Source of the DNA: JBBPYC01 sp038200275
GTDB taxonomy: Bacteria; Pseudomonadota; Gammaproteobacteria; Burkholderiales; Burkholderiaceae_C
Length of the DNA: 64,000 nt
Assembly: GCA_038200275.1 (NCBI GenBank)
Contig: JBBPYC010000003.1
Coordinates: 1-64,000 of the forward strand
Reading direction: 5' to 3'
A program made the translations under genes and the position numbers. The notes beneath the pieces are model-generated. The model had not been told where the DNA came from, ran no database searches, and was given only the letters and a program-made list of their open reading frames with translations. This document shows positions 8,708 to 19,029 of this stretch, piece by piece. Positions within the stretch are counted from its first letter, which is position 1, and every line of letters starts with the position of its first letter.

Positions 8708-10855
8708 TCAATTGGCAGCGCTGGGCTTGGCCCGCGCACTGTCCAGCGCCAGCACATTGCTGTCACCCGCGGCACCAAACGCCTGCGCTTTCAGGCGGGA
8801 CAACTCATCCCGCGTACGCGCGGCTTCTTCGAATTCGAGATTGCGCGCGTGCTCGAGCATGCGTTTTTCGAGCCGCTTAATCTCCCGCGCGATCTGCTTT
8901 TCGTCCATGTCCTGCACTTGCGCACGCTGCAGTTCGAGCCGTTCTGCATCGCGACCGGCTTTCTCGCTGTACACGCCGTCGATCAGATCGCGTACCTTTT
9001 TCACGATGCTGCGCGGCGTGATGCCGTGCGCGAGGTTGTGCGCGATCTGCCGCTCGCGACGCCGCTCGGTCTCATCGATCGCGCGCCGCATCGAGTCGGT
9101 GATCTTGTCAGCGTAGAGGATCGCGCGGCCGTTCAGGTTGCGCGCGGCGCGGCCGATCGTCTGGATCAAACTGCGCTCGGCACGCAGAAAACCTTCCTTG
9201 TCGGCGTCCAGGATCGCAACCAGGCTGACCTCGGGAATGTCAAGACCTTCCCGCAGCAAGTTGATGCCGACCAGCACGTCGAACGCGCCGAGCCGCAAGT
9301 CGCGCAGGATTTCCACGCGCTCCACGGTGTCAATGTCGCTGTGCAGATAGCGCACTTTGCAACCGTTGTCGTTCAGGTAGTCGGTCAACTGCTCAGCCAT
9401 GCGCTTGGTCAGCGTGGTGATCAGCACACGCTCATTTTTCTCCACACGGATGCGGATTTCCTGCAGCACGTCGTCGACCTGCGTGGTGGCAGGCCGCACT
9501 TCGACTTCCGGGTCGACCAGACCGGTTGGTCGCACCAGTTGCTCGACGACCTGCCCTGCGTGGGTTTTTTCGTAGTCGGCCGGTGTGGCGGACACGAAAA
9601 TCGCCTGCCGCATGCGCTGCTCGAACTCGTCGAACTTGAGCGGCCGGTTGTCGAGCGCGCTCGGCAGCCGAAACCCGTAGTCCACCAGCGTGGTCTTGCG
9701 CGCTCGGTCGCCGTTGTACATGCCGCCCAGCTGCCCGATCATCTGATGGCTCTCGTCGAGAAACATCAGTGCGTCCTTCGGCATGTAATCGGTCAGTGTG
9801 CTCGGCGGCTGGCCCGGCGCGGCGCCCGACAGGTGACGCGTGTAGTTCTCGATGCCTTTGCAGTGGCCGATCTCGGACAGCATCTCCAGATCGAACCGGG
9901 TGCGTTGCTCTAACCGCTGAGCCTCTACCAGCTTGCCTTGTGCAACGAATTCTTTCAGGCGATCGGCCAGCTCCAGCTTGATTGAATCGAGCGCGGACAG
10001 CACTTTTTCGCGCGGCGTCACATAGTGGCTGCCTGGATAGACCGTGAAGCGCGGAATCTTCTGGCGGATACGGCCTGTCAGTGGGTCGAACAGCTGCAGG
10101 CTCTCAATCTCGTTGTCGAACAATTCGATGCGAATCGCGAGCTCTGAGTGCTCGGCCGGAAACACATCGATCGTGTCGCCACGCACGCGGAACTTGCCGC
10201 GGGAAAAATCGGCCTCATTGCGCTGGTACTGCATGCGCACCAGTTGCCCGATGACTTCGCGCTGGCCCAGCTTGTCGCCCACGCGCAAGGTCATGATCAT
10301 CTGGTGATAGCTCTCAGGTGCGCCAATGCCGTAGATGGCCGACACGCTGGCCACGACCACCACGTCGCGCCGCTCCAGAATGCTTTTGGTGCACGACAGC
10401 CGCATCTGCTCGATGTGCTCGTTGATCGCGGAGTCTTTCTCGATGAACAGGTCGCGCTGGGGCACATACGCTTCCGGCTGGTAATAGTCGTAGTAGCTCA
10501 CGAAGTACTCGACTGCGTTCTTCGGAAAAAACTCGCGAAATTCGCTGTAGAGCTGCGCTGCCAAGGTCTTGTTCGGCGCGAACACGATCGCTGGGCGGCC
10601 GAGCCGCGCAATCACGTTGGCCATCGTGAAGGTCTTGCCGGAGCCGGTCACGCCCAGCAAAGTCTGGAACACTTCGCCGTCGTTCACGCCTTCCACGAGC
10701 TTGTCGATCGCAGCGGGCTGGTCACCGGCCGGCGGGTACGGCTGAAACAGCTCGAACGGCGAGCCGGGAAACCGCACCGATTGGCCCTGCGTTGGGTCGG
10801 CGCCGTCCGGCAGCGGGACAAACACATCGGCGACGACGGTGGACACAGGGGGCAT
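8708..10855 (-). CDS. uvrB: UvrABC system protein B (excision-repair helicase)
   Basis: The 715-residue UvrB has Walker A GVTGSGKT, the Y-rich beta-hairpin [16 protein letters not shown]-like LDESHQM, helicase motif VI region QTIGRAARN and a C-terminal UvrC-binding UVR motif ([11 protein letters not shown]). It verifies DNA damage handed over by UvrA and loads UvrC. Length is slightly above the usual 670-700 because of an N-terminal extension before FELFQPY. It is divergent from the aminotransferase gene, with 183 bp between starts. No LexA-type box was recognised there. Confidence 0.97.
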   Translation of the reverse strand: MPPVSTVVADVFVPLPDGADPTQGQSVRFPGSPFELFQPYPPAGDQPAAIDKLVEGVNDGEVFQTLLGVTGSGKTFTMANVIARLGRPAIVFAPNKTLAAQLYSEFREFFPKNAVEYFVSYYDYYQPEAYVPQRDLFIEKDSAINEHIEQMRLSCTKSILERRDVVVVASVSAIYGIGAPESYHQMIMTLRVGDKLGQREVIGQLVRMQYQRNEADFSRGKFRVRGDTIDVFPAEHSELAIRIELFDNEIESLQLFDPLTGRIRQKIPRFTVYPGSHYVTPREKVLSALDSIKLELADRLKEFVAQGKLVEAQRLEQRTRFDLEMLSEIGHCKGIENYTRHLSGAAPGQPPSTLTDYMPKDALMFLDESHQMIGQLGGMYNGDRARKTTLVDYGFRLPSALDNRPLKFDEFEQRMRQAIFVSATPADYEKTHAGQVVEQLVRPTGLVDPEVEVRPATTQVDDVLQEIRIRVEKNERVLITTLTKRMAEQLTDYLNDNGCKVRYLHSDIDTVERVEILRDLRLGAFDVLVGINLLREGLDIPEVSLVAILDADKEGFLRAERSLIQTIGRAARNLNGRAILYADKITDSMRRAIDETERRRERQIAHNLAHGITPRSIVKKVRDLIDGVYSEKAGRDAERLELQRAQVQDMDEKQIAREIKRLEKRMLEHARNLEFEEAARTRDELSRLKAQAFGAAGDSNVLALDSARAKPSAAN

Positions 10856-11038
10856 GGCAGAACTCCGGATAAGGCAGCGCGACGAAAGAACCAGTGCACG
10901 GCAATGCGCGGGCCGGTAAAATTCAACGGGCGAAAGAATGCGAGCCCGCTAGCCTAGCGCAGCGTCGCTACAAGCCGCGCGCCGTCTCTGGTGCAGCCGC
11001 CCAACCACGCCCAGCCCAGCACTTCGAGAAGGAACCCC

Positions 11039-12238
11039 ATGCCGTTGTTCAACACCGTCGAAATGGCGCCGCGCGACCCCATCCTCGGCATCAACGAGCA
11101 ATTTGCGGCCGATCTGCGGCCGAACAAGGTCAATTTGGGGGTTGGCGTCTATTTCGACGACGAAGGCCGGTTGCCACTGCTCGACTGCGTTCGCCAGGCC
11201 GAGCATTTCATGATGGAGGCGCCCAAGGCGCGTGGCTACCTGCCGATCGACGGCATGGCGGCGTATGACAACGCGGTTCGCAACCTCGTGTTCGGCGGCG
11301 CCAGCGAACCGGTGGCCTCGGGCCGCGTGGCCGTTGTACAAGGTCTGGGCGGCACCGGCGGCTTGAAGATCGGTGCCGACTTTCTGAAGCGCCTGAATCC
11401 AGACGCCAAGGTGCTGATCAGCGACCCGAGTTGGGAGAACCACCGCGCGCTGTTCACTCAGGCGGGCTTCACGGTCGAGACCTACCCCTACTACGACGCA
11501 CCCCACCGCGCGATCGACTTCGACGGCATGCTCAGCGCGTTGGCGAACGCACCGGCAGGCACCATCGCCGTTCTGCACGCCTGCTGCCACAACCCGACCG
11601 GCTACGACCTGAGCCCCGATCAGTGGGACCAAGTCGTCGATGTAGTCAAGCAACACCGGCTTGTGCCGTTTCTCGACATGGCCTATCAGGGCTTTTCGCA
11701 AGGCATCTCGGACGACGGGCTCGCGGTGCATAAATTCGTCGCCGCCGGTCTTGAGTGCTTCGTGGCCACATCGTTTTCAAAGAGCTTCAGCTTGTACGGC
11801 GAGCGCGTCGGCGCACTGAGCGTGTTGTGTGCGGACAAGGAGCAGGCGTCTCGTGTGCTGAGTCAGTTGAAGGTGATGATCCGAACCAACTACAGCAACC
11901 CGCCGATTCACGGCGCCATGGTGGTTGCGATGGTGCTCGACACGCCGAAGCTGCGCGCGTTGTGGGAGCAGGAGCTGGCCCAGATGCGGGACCGCATCAA
12001 GTCAATGCGGCAGCGCTTCGTTGACGGCTTGAAGGCCGCTGGGGTGGTGCAGGACATGAGCTTCATCACCGGGCAGGTCGGCATGTTCAGCTACTCGGGC
12101 CTGAGCCGCGAACAGATGGTGCGCCTGCGGGAAGACTTCGCGGTCTACGGCACCGATAGCGGCCGCATGTGCGTGGCGGCGTTGAACAGCCACAACGTTG
12201 ATCACGTGTCGGACGCCGTGGCACAGGTGCTGCGCTGA
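11039..12238 (+). CDS. Aspartate/tyrosine/aromatic aminotransferase
   Basis: The start is ATG 11039, preceded by GAGAAGGAA; it gives 399 residues beginning MPLFNTVEMAPRDP, the normal start of class Ialpha aminotransferases. PLP lysine lies in SFSKSFSLYGERVG, and substrate-carboxylate and cofactor residues include NPTGYD. The family (AspC/TyrB) exchanges amino groups between aspartate or aromatic amino acids and 2-oxoglutarate. Which substrate dominates cannot be told from the sequence alone. The next gene, phaZ, starts 80 bp downstream. Confidence 0.93.
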   Translation: MPLFNTVEMAPRDPILGINEQFAADLRPNKVNLGVGVYFDDEGRLPLLDCVRQAEHFMMEAPKARGYLPIDGMAAYDNAVRNLVFGGASEPVASGRVAVVQGLGGTGGLKIGADFLKRLNPDAKVLISDPSWENHRALFTQAGFTVETYPYYDAPHRAIDFDGMLSALANAPAGTIAVLHACCHNPTGYDLSPDQWDQVVDVVKQHRLVPFLDMAYQGFSQGISDDGLAVHKFVAAGLECFVATSFSKSFSLYGERVGALSVLCADKEQASRVLSQLKVMIRTNYSNPPIHGAMVVAMVLDTPKLRALWEQELAQMRDRIKSMRQRFVDGLKAAGVVQDMSFITGQVGMFSYSGLSREQMVRLREDFAVYGTDSGRMCVAALNSHNVDHVSDAVAQVLR

Positions 12239-12318
12239 CCGCTTCCATCCGCACGCAAGACACTCTTCGCTCCATTCGCATTTTTCCTTTCTGCCATAAC
12301 AACAAGGATTCGTCGCTC

Positions 12319-13833
12319 ATGCTCTACCAGATCCACGAAACGCAACGCTCTTTAATGGAGCCGTTCGCAGACTTCGCAATGGCTACATCCAAGCTCTTTG
12401 CGAGCCCGATTTCGATATTTCGCGACACCCCGGTGGTTCAGCGCATGTCGGCTGGATACGACCTGCTCTACCGATTATCGAAGGACTATGAGAAGCCGCA
12501 TTTCGAGATCTCCACCATCGAGGTCAACGGCGTCGAACTCGCCATTCACGAGCGCATCGAACTGCGCAAGCCGTTTTGCGAACTGCGCCGCTTCAAGCGT
12601 TTCTCGGACGATCCCGCGACGCTGATGCGCCTTAAAGGTCAGCCTGCCGTACTGATCGTCGCCCCGCTGTCGGGCCACTACGCGACACTGTTGCGCGACA
12701 CCGTCAAGACGATGCTGAAAGACCACAAGGTCTACATCACGGACTGGAAGAACGCGCGCAACGTGCCGGTTGAAGACGGTGCGTTCCACCTTGACGATTA
12801 CGTGAACTACGTGCAGGAGTTCATTCGGCACCTGCAAGACATCTACGGCAACTGCCACGTCATGAGCGTCTGCCAGCCGACCGTGCCGGTGCTGGCCGCG
12901 GTGTCGTTGATGGCAAGCCAAGGCGAGAAGACGCCCTTGTCGATGGTGATGATGGGGGGGCCGATCGATGCACGCCGCTCGCCCACCGCGGTGAACACGC
13001 TGGCCACGAACAAGCCGCTCGAATGGTTCCAGAACAACGTGATCTGCCGCGTGCCGAGCAAATTTGCGGGTGCGGGTCGGCGCGTGTATCCGGGCTTCCT
13101 GCAGCATTCCGGCTTCGTTGCCATGAATCCGGACCACCACGCGCGCAGCCATCACGACTACTTCAAGGATCTGATCAAGGGCGATGACGCGGGCGCCGAA
13201 GCGCACCGCAAGTTCTATGACGAGTACAACGCGGTGCTCGACATGGACGCCGATTACTACCTGGAAACGATCGACATCGTGTTCCAGCAGTTCAAGCTGG
13301 TGAACGGCACCTGGGAAGTGCGCGGAACCGACGGGAAGACTCGTCTGGTCAAGCCGCAGGACATCGAAGACACCGCGCTGCTCTCCGTCGAAGGCGAACT
13401 CGACGACATCTCCGGCAGCGGCCAGACCGAAGCCGCACACGATCTGTGCAGCGGGATTCCGAAGTCGAACCACAAGCACTTCGAAGCGCCCGGCGCGGGC
13501 CACTACGGCATCTTCAGCGGCCGGCGTTGGCGCGAAGTGGTATACCCACAAGTGCGCGACTTCATCCTCAAATACCACGAAGCCGCACCGACGGACGGCG
13601 CTCTGAAGGCCTTTGTCGGCCCAGAAGGCGCTGGGATGATGATCGATCAGGATTCGTTGATCGCCGCCGTGGAGCCGCAGCTCAAAAAACTGGTCGATAA
13701 GCAAACCAGCAAAGGCGCCTCGAAGAGCACGCGTGCCAAACCGGCTGCAACCAAGCAGCGCACTGCGCGAAGCGGCGATGGGGCCGCCAGCAGCCAAATC
13801 GACACCGCAGCCACCGTTGTCTCAGCCGACTGA
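12319..13833 (+). CDS. phaZ: Intracellular polyhydroxyalkanoate depolymerase
   Basis: The alpha/beta-hydrolase of 504 residues has cysteine as nucleophile: C185 in SVCQPTVPV, equivalent to the active-site cysteine of Ralstonia PhaZ1. DGAFHLDDYVNYVQEFI and the C-terminal PGAGHYGIFSGRRWRE supply family motifs and the catalytic His. It degrades amorphous PHA granules to hydroxyacids or oligomers. Compared with about 420-residue homologues it carries an extra Ala/Lys/Thr-rich tail after about 455. That tail overlaps the next gene by 56 bases. Confidence 0.92.
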   Translation: MLYQIHETQRSLMEPFADFAMATSKLFASPISIFRDTPVVQRMSAGYDLLYRLSKDYEKPHFEISTIEVNGVELAIHERIELRKPFCELRRFKRFSDDPATLMRLKGQPAVLIVAPLSGHYATLLRDTVKTMLKDHKVYITDWKNARNVPVEDGAFHLDDYVNYVQEFIRHLQDIYGNCHVMSVCQPTVPVLAAVSLMASQGEKTPLSMVMMGGPIDARRSPTAVNTLATNKPLEWFQNNVICRVPSKFAGAGRRVYPGFLQHSGFVAMNPDHHARSHHDYFKDLIKGDDAGAEAHRKFYDEYNAVLDMDADYYLETIDIVFQQFKLVNGTWEVRGTDGKTRLVKPQDIEDTALLSVEGELDDISGSGQTEAAHDLCSGIPKSNHKHFEAPGAGHYGIFSGRRWREVVYPQVRDFILKYHEAAPTDGALKAFVGPEGAGMMIDQDSLIAAVEPQLKKLVDKQTSKGASKSTRAKPAATKQRTARSGDGAASSQIDTAATVVSAD

Positions 13834-14515
13834 GCGCGCAGCAGCCAAGCTGGCGCAGCGCATTGATGCGGCACTGCCGCAGACCCAGTGCACGCGCTGT
13901 GGCTATCCCGACTGCGCCGGATATGCGCAGGCGATTGCCACCGGTGCGGCAGCCATCAATCGGTGTCCGCCCGGCGGTGCCGAAGGCATTGATCGGTTGT
14001 CGGCGCTGACCGGCCTGCCGCGGGCGCCGCTCGATCCCGCTTTTGGAGTCGAGGCACCCAGGCAGTTGGCCGTAATCAATGAAGCGTGGTGCATCGGCTG
14101 CACGTTGTGCATCCAGGCCTGCCCGACCGATGCGATTCTCGGTGCGCCAAAAGCCATGCATACCGTAATTGCGGCGCGCTGCACCGGCTGTGAACTGTGC
14201 TTGCCGGTCTGCCCGGTCGACTGCATCGAACTGGAGAACGCAACCGCTGCGCGCACCGGCTGGCAAGCCTGGTCAGCGCAAAAAGCAGCGCAGGCCAAAG
14301 ATCACTACCACCAGAGGATGGTCCGGCTGCAACGCGAAGCCGACCAAAAAATGGGGCGGCGGGAACGGGAAGCGCAGGCGGTGCTGGCCGATTTGTCCGC
14401 CCATTCCACCCTCACCGATGACGCCGTACTGGCACGCAAACGCAGCGCGATCGAAGATGCGCTGGCCCGTGCACGGGATCGGTCTCGGACAGGACCACCG
14501 GTCGCAGCAGATTAG
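13778..14515 (+). CDS. RnfB/RsxB-like 4Fe-4S ferredoxin
   Basis: The chosen start is ATG 13778; a GTG at 13733 would add 15 residues. Either start overlaps the phaZ tail in another frame (56 or 101 bases). Domains: an Fe-S 4-cysteine module (CTRCGYPDC ... RCPPGG), then two [4Fe-4S] motifs (CIGCTLCIQACP and CTGCELCLPVCP), then a charged helical tail from about residue 180. It lacks the N-terminal membrane helix of true RnfB, and no other rnf genes are nearby, so it is more likely a soluble electron carrier. Confidence 0.85.
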   Translation: MGPPAAKSTPQPPLSQPTERAAAKLAQRIDAALPQTQCTRCGYPDCAGYAQAIATGAAAINRCPPGGAEGIDRLSALTGLPRAPLDPAFGVEAPRQLAVINEAWCIGCTLCIQACPTDAILGAPKAMHTVIAARCTGCELCLPVCPVDCIELENATAARTGWQAWSAQKAAQAKDHYHQRMVRLQREADQKMGRREREAQAVLADLSAHSTLTDDAVLARKRSAIEDALARARDRSRTGPPVAAD

Positions 14516-14556
14516 CTTCAGCAGCAGCGCGATTCAAACGCTGCGGGGCAGTCGCT

Positions 14557-15054
14557 TCACAGCGGCGTTGCCTGCACTCCCACCTCCCGCAGCCGCGTGA
14601 ACGCATCCACCACGCCGGGCGGTGCTTGTACCAACTCGATCAACACGCCTTCGCCGCCGATCGGTAGCTCATCGCTCCCTTTGGGATGGACAAAACAGAT
14701 GTCGAAGCCGGCGGCACCCGCCCGAATGCCACCCGGCGCAAAACGCACGCCTCGCGCGCCCAACCAAGCCACCGCAGCCGGTAAGTCGTCAATCCATAAG
14801 CCGACATGGTTCAGCGGGGTCGCATGCACCGCCGGCTTCTTATCGGGGTCGAGCGGCTGCATCAGGTCCACCTCGACCTTGAACGGGCCAATGCCGATCG
14901 CGCAGATGTCCTCGTCGACGTTCTCGCGCTCGCTCACAAACGTGCCGGTGCGCTCCAGGCCGAAGAGATCGACCCACAACTTGCCCAGCCGCTGCTTGTC
15001 CGCCCCGCCGATCGCAATCTGCTGGATACCCAACACGCTGAATGGCCGTTTCAT
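14557..15054 (-). CDS. VOC-family protein, candidate methylmalonyl-CoA epimerase
   Basis: The 165-residue protein has two betaalphabetabetabeta modules of the glyoxalase/VOC fold. It is the last gene of the propionyl-CoA cluster, where an epimerase converting (S)- to (R)-methylmalonyl-CoA is needed. H83 (LNHVGLW) and E140 (VLIELVQ) fit metal ligands. The first ligand position, normally His in D-H-(V/I)-A-I, is Gln (IQQIAI, Q12). It could therefore be an atypical epimerase or a different VOC enzyme. A dispersed repeat copy lies between it and pccA. Confidence 0.65.
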   Translation of the reverse strand: MKRPFSVLGIQQIAIGGADKQRLGKLWVDLFGLERTGTFVSERENVDEDICAIGIGPFKVEVDLMQPLDPDKKPAVHATPLNHVGLWIDDLPAAVAWLGARGVRFAPGGIRAGAAGFDICFVHPKGSDELPIGGEGVLIELVQAPPGVVDAFTRLREVGVQATPL

Positions 15055-15077
15055 GCCTGCTTCCTTCCCGCTTGAAT

Positions 15078-15133
15078 GCTACTTAAAAGATAGCTGACAT
15101 ACCTCGACCAGCCTTCGCCTAAGCCAGATTTCA
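15078..15133 (+). repeat. Dispersed 17-mer-led repeat, intergenic copy
   Basis: The 17-nt head GCTACTTAAAAGATAGC is at 15078-15094, followed by a middle containing CAGCCTTCGCCTAAGCC and the tail AGATTTCAC. It lies between pccA and the VOC gene in opposite orientation to both. It differs from the copy at 55131-55191 mainly in the hairpin loop. Confidence 0.65.
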
Positions 15134-15163
15134 CGCAAACTTCAGCGCGCAAAACGCCATCCG

Positions 15164-17215
15164 TCACTGAAACTCCACGATCGGTTGATCGACGCTCAAC
15201 GAATCGCCCTTTGCGGCCAGCACTTTGGCCACGACACCATCGTTGGAGGCCAGCAGCACGTTTTCCATCTTCATCGCCTCGATTACAGCGACGCGCTCGC
15301 CGGCCTGCACCCGCTGACCCGGCTGCACCGCCAACTCGACCAGCAGGCCCGGCATTGGCGACAACACGAAGCGGCTCAGGTCCGGCGGCGCCTTGTGCGG
15401 CATCAGCGCATGCAGCTCGGCCGTGCGTGCCGACAGCACCAGCGCGTCGATCTGGCTGCCGTTGTGCGCCACGCGCAGCGCCAGCTTGTTGTCACTCTGC
15501 CCGCGTGCGACCTGGGCTGCAAACGGCTCGCCGTTCACCGTTCCGCGCAAGCGCGTACCACCCAGATGCCAGTTGCTGGCGATCTCATAAAGCTCGCCGG
15601 ATTCGACTTCGATCACCGAGGTGTCCGGTGCGTCCGGCCGATCGGACGCCGTCAGCGCGATGCGCTTGTGCTCCCCCTTGGGGTCCAGCTGCACGACCAC
15701 AAACCGCTCGTCGATGCGCACGTCGCGGCCAGTCAGCTGACCGCCAATGCCCGCTGCGCGCATCAGCGTCTTGCGATGCGCATACGCGGCCAGGGCCGAC
15801 AGAAAGCCTGGGTCATCGTGCTGCACGTCCTGGACACGGAAGCCGCTCGGATAGTGCTCGACAATAAAGCCGGTATTGAAGTCGCCGGACTGGAACTTCG
15901 GGTGCCCCAGCAGCGCGGCCTGGAACGGAATGTTGCTCGACACGCCGCGGATCACGAAAGCGTTCAACGCATCGCGCATCCGTGCAATCGCATCGGCGCG
16001 GTCCGAGCCATGCACGATCAGCTTGGCGATCATCGAGTCGTAATGCATTGGAATCTCACCACCATCGGTGACACCGGTATCGACCCGCGTGCCGAGTGCC
16101 GTACTGGCCTCCCCTTGAAACAACGTCTGCGGCGGCGGCTGGAACCGAACCAAACGTCCAGTGCTTGGCAAAAATCCGCGATACGGGTCCTCCGCATTGA
16201 TCCGGCATTCGATCGCCCAGCCTTCGCGCTTCACGTCCTTCTGCGCCAGCGGGAGCTTCTCCCCAGCCGCCACGCGGATCATCAGCTCGACCAGATCGAG
16301 CCCGGTGATGCATTCGGTCACCGGGTGCTCCACCTGCAGCCGGGTGTTCATCTCCAGAAAATAGAAACTCTGGTCCTTGCCGACCACGAACTCGACCGTG
16401 CCCGCGCTCTGGTAGTTAACGGCCTTGGCCAGCTGCACCGCCTGCTCGCCCATCGCGCGGCGCGTCATATCGCTGATGAATGGCGACGGCGCTTCCTCAA
16501 TGACCTTCTGATGCCGCCGCTGGATCGAACATTCGCGCTCGTTCAGATAGATCAGATTGCCGTGGCTGTCGCCGAGCACCTGGATTTCGATGTGGCGCGG
16601 CTCTTCGACAAATTTCTCGATGAAGATGCGATCGTCGCCGAAGCTGGCCTTGGCCTCGTTACGGCAAGAAGTAAAGCCTTCGAGCGCTTCCTTGTCGTTG
16701 AACGCCACCCGCAGACCCTTGCCGCCGCCGCCCGCGCTCGCCTTGATCATCACGGGGTAGCCGATGTCCTTGGCGATCTCGACCGCCCGCTCGGCCGACT
16801 CGATCGCCGCGTTGTGGCCCGGGATCGTGTTGACCTTGGCCTCCATCGCGAGTTTCTTGGACGCGATCTTGTCGCCCATCGCCGCGATCGAATGCGCTTT
16901 CGGGCCGATGAAGATCAGCCCCTCTTCCTCGACCCGCCGCGCGAATGCCTCGTTCTCTGACAGGAAGCCATAACCTGGGTGGATCGCTTCGGCTCCCGTG
17001 TCTTTCGCTGCCGCAATGATCTTGTCGGCCACCAGATACGACTCCCGCGACGGTGCGGGCCCGAGCAACACGGCTTCGTCGGCCAGTTGCACGTGCCGCG
17101 CGTCGGCGTCGGCCTCCGAATACACCGCGACGGTCGCAATGCCCATCTTGCGCGCGGTCGCGATCACACGGCAGGCGATCTCGCCGCGGTTAGCAATCAG
17201 GATTTTGTTGAACAT
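15164..17215 (-). CDS. pccA: Propionyl/acetyl-CoA carboxylase alpha subunit (biotin carboxylase and carrier)
   Basis: The 683-residue subunit contains an N-terminal biotin carboxylase domain (FNKILIANRGEIACRV; ATP-grasp with SAGGGGKGLRV; catalytic MNTRLQVEHPVTE) and a BT domain. A C-terminal biotinyl domain carries EAMKMEN, with the biotin-accepting lysine about 30 residues from the end. It carboxylates biotin for transfer by the beta subunit encoded upstream. The neighbourhood (mutase, MeaB, beta subunit) argues for propionyl-CoA as substrate. Confidence 0.93.
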   Translation of the reverse strand: MFNKILIANRGEIACRVIATARKMGIATVAVYSEADADARHVQLADEAVLLGPAPSRESYLVADKIIAAAKDTGAEAIHPGYGFLSENEAFARRVEEEGLIFIGPKAHSIAAMGDKIASKKLAMEAKVNTIPGHNAAIESAERAVEIAKDIGYPVMIKASAGGGGKGLRVAFNDKEALEGFTSCRNEAKASFGDDRIFIEKFVEEPRHIEIQVLGDSHGNLIYLNERECSIQRRHQKVIEEAPSPFISDMTRRAMGEQAVQLAKAVNYQSAGTVEFVVGKDQSFYFLEMNTRLQVEHPVTECITGLDLVELMIRVAAGEKLPLAQKDVKREGWAIECRINAEDPYRGFLPSTGRLVRFQPPPQTLFQGEASTALGTRVDTGVTDGGEIPMHYDSMIAKLIVHGSDRADAIARMRDALNAFVIRGVSSNIPFQAALLGHPKFQSGDFNTGFIVEHYPSGFRVQDVQHDDPGFLSALAAYAHRKTLMRAAGIGGQLTGRDVRIDERFVVVQLDPKGEHKRIALTASDRPDAPDTSVIEVESGELYEIASNWHLGGTRLRGTVNGEPFAAQVARGQSDNKLALRVAHNGSQIDALVLSARTAELHALMPHKAPPDLSRFVLSPMPGLLVELAVQPGQRVQAGERVAVIEAMKMENVLLASNDGVVAKVLAAKGDSLSVDQPIVEFQ

Positions 17216-17221
17216 AAAAAG

Positions 17222-17413
17222 CTAAATTTCTTTCACTTTTGCAACGGTACTGTTGATTGCAAGCGTCGCATCCAAGCAATCGCGCTCACGAATCACTTCT
17301 CTTCGTTTATACGGCTCCACCAGCACCTGCATCAGTCGCTGAAGGTCAATGCCTGTGATCGAGTAAATCGCTTGCTCCTCCACTTTGGAGATTTCCTTAT
17401 CAATGTTCACCAA
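17222..17413 (-). CDS. Small ORF of unknown function between pccB and pccA
   Basis: No family was recognised. The frame is open from directly after the pccB stop: 78 sense codons in phase with pccB, ending 6 bp before the pccA start. Possible TTG/GTG starts are at 17413 and 17410. The product is hydrophilic and mainly helical, with EEQAIYSITGIDLQRLMQ and KRREVIRERDCLDATL. GC is visibly lower than in both neighbours, suggesting a later insertion or different origin. No strong ribosome-binding site was seen, so expression is uncertain. Confidence 0.4.
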   Translation of the reverse strand: MVNIDKEISKVEEQAIYSITGIDLQRLMQVLVEPYKRREVIRERDCLDATLAINSTVAKVKEI

Positions 17414-17458
17414 GCGAGTGGATTCGGAATCTTCTTCAGCCAGTAGCAGCTCCGCAAC

Positions 17459-18991
17459 TTAAAGCGGAATGTTCCCGTGCTTCCTCCACGGGTTCTCGAT
17501 CTTCTTGTCTTTCAGCATCACCAGCGACCGGCAGATCCGCTTCCTTGTTTCCCGCGGCAAGATCACATCGTCAATGAAGCCGCGTGCGCCCGCAACAAAC
17601 GGGTTCGCAAACCGAGCTTTGTACTCAGCTTCCTTCGCGGCGATTTTTTCCGGATCGTCCTTGTCTTCACGAAAGATGATCTCGACCGCGCCCTTGGCGC
17701 CCATCACCGCGATTTCGGCGTTCGGCCAGGCGAAGTTGACATCGCCGCGCAGGTGCTTGGAAGACATCACGTCGTAAGCGCCGCCATACGCCTTGCGCGT
17801 GATGACCGTGACCTTTGGCACCGTGCATTCGGCGTATGCATACAGCAGCTTCGCGCCGTGTTTGATGATCCCGCCGTACTCCTGCGATGTCCCGGGCATA
17901 AATCCCGGCACGTCGACGAAGGTGATCACAGGGATATTGAACGCATCGCAAAAGCGCACAAAGCGCGCGGCCTTGATGCTGCTCTTGATGTCCAGGCACC
18001 CGGCCAGCACCAGCGGCTGGTTCGCGACGATGCCAACGCTCTGGCCTTCCATGTGCGCGAAGCCGATCACGATGTTCTTCGCGTAGTCGGGCTGCAACTC
18101 GAAAAAGTCGCCGTCGTCGACGGTCTTGGTGATCAGCTCCTTGATGTCGTAGGGCTTGTTGGGATTCGGCGGCACCAGCGTGTCCAAGCTGGCGTCGATG
18201 CGGTCTGGCGGGTCACCGCTCGGCCGCTCGGGCGCCTTCTGGCGGTTGTTCAGCGGCAGATAGTTGTAGAGCTGGCGCAGCATCAAGAGCGCCTCGATGT
18301 CGTTGTCGAACGCCAGGTCGGCGACGCCGCTCTTCGTCGTATGCGTGATCGCACCGCCAAGGTCTTCGGCACTGACCTGCTCGTGCGTGACGGTGCGCAC
18401 CACCTCCGGCCCCGTCACGAACATGTATGAGCTGTCTTTCACCATGAAGATGAAATCGGTCATGGCGGGTGAATAGACCGCACCGCCTGCGCTCGGTCCC
18501 ATGATCAGGCTGATCTGCGGCACCACGCCGCTGGCCATCACGTTGCGCTGGAACACATCGGCGTAGCCGCCGAGCGACGCAACGCCTTCCTGAATGCGCG
18601 CGCCGCCCGAATCGTTCAGACCGATTACCGGTGCGCCGACCTTCATCGCCTGATCCATCACCTTGCAAATCTTCTCGGCATGCGCTTCCGACAAGGCGCC
18701 ACCGAACACCGTGAAGTCCTGGCTGAACACAAAGACAAGCCGGCCGTTGATGGTGCCGTAGCCAGTCACCACGCCGTCGCCCGGCACCTTGTTGTTCTGC
18801 ATGCCGAAGTCGACGCAGCGGTGCTCGACGAACATATCCCATTCTTCGAACGAGCCCTCGTCGAGCAGCACCTCGAGCCGCTCCCGAGCCGTGAGCTTGC
18901 CCTTCCCGTGCTGCGCGTCGATGCGCTTTTGCCCACCGCCCAGCCGTGCCGCAGCACGCTTGGCTTCGAGTTGTTGAAGGATTTCTTTCAT
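17459..18991 (-). CDS. pccB: Propionyl-CoA carboxylase beta subunit (carboxyltransferase)
   Basis: The 510-residue carboxyltransferase has the two crotonase-like halves of the family: an N-terminal half with [17 protein letters not shown] and oxyanion loop [12 protein letters not shown], and a C-terminal half with [20 protein letters not shown]. It transfers CO2 from biotin on PccA to propionyl-CoA, giving (S)-methylmalonyl-CoA. Length fits the 510-540 residue beta subunits. It is co-directional with meaB upstream, with 38 bp between them. Confidence 0.95.
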   Translation of the reverse strand: MKEILQQLEAKRAAARLGGGQKRIDAQHGKGKLTARERLEVLLDEGSFEEWDMFVEHRCVDFGMQNNKVPGDGVVTGYGTINGRLVFVFSQDFTVFGGALSEAHAEKICKVMDQAMKVGAPVIGLNDSGGARIQEGVASLGGYADVFQRNVMASGVVPQISLIMGPSAGGAVYSPAMTDFIFMVKDSSYMFVTGPEVVRTVTHEQVSAEDLGGAITHTTKSGVADLAFDNDIEALLMLRQLYNYLPLNNRQKAPERPSGDPPDRIDASLDTLVPPNPNKPYDIKELITKTVDDGDFFELQPDYAKNIVIGFAHMEGQSVGIVANQPLVLAGCLDIKSSIKAARFVRFCDAFNIPVITFVDVPGFMPGTSQEYGGIIKHGAKLLYAYAECTVPKVTVITRKAYGGAYDVMSSKHLRGDVNFAWPNAEIAVMGAKGAVEIIFREDKDDPEKIAAKEAEYKARFANPFVAGARGFIDDVILPRETRKRICRSLVMLKDKKIENPWRKHGNIPL

Positions 18992-19029
18992 GAAGCAAAT
19001 TCTCTCAATACGATTGTTTTGCTAGCCAC

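Noticed and set aside
12475..13797. A 440-codon open frame on the minus strand
   Set aside because: Antisense shadow of phaZ, which has an intact active site and normal start.
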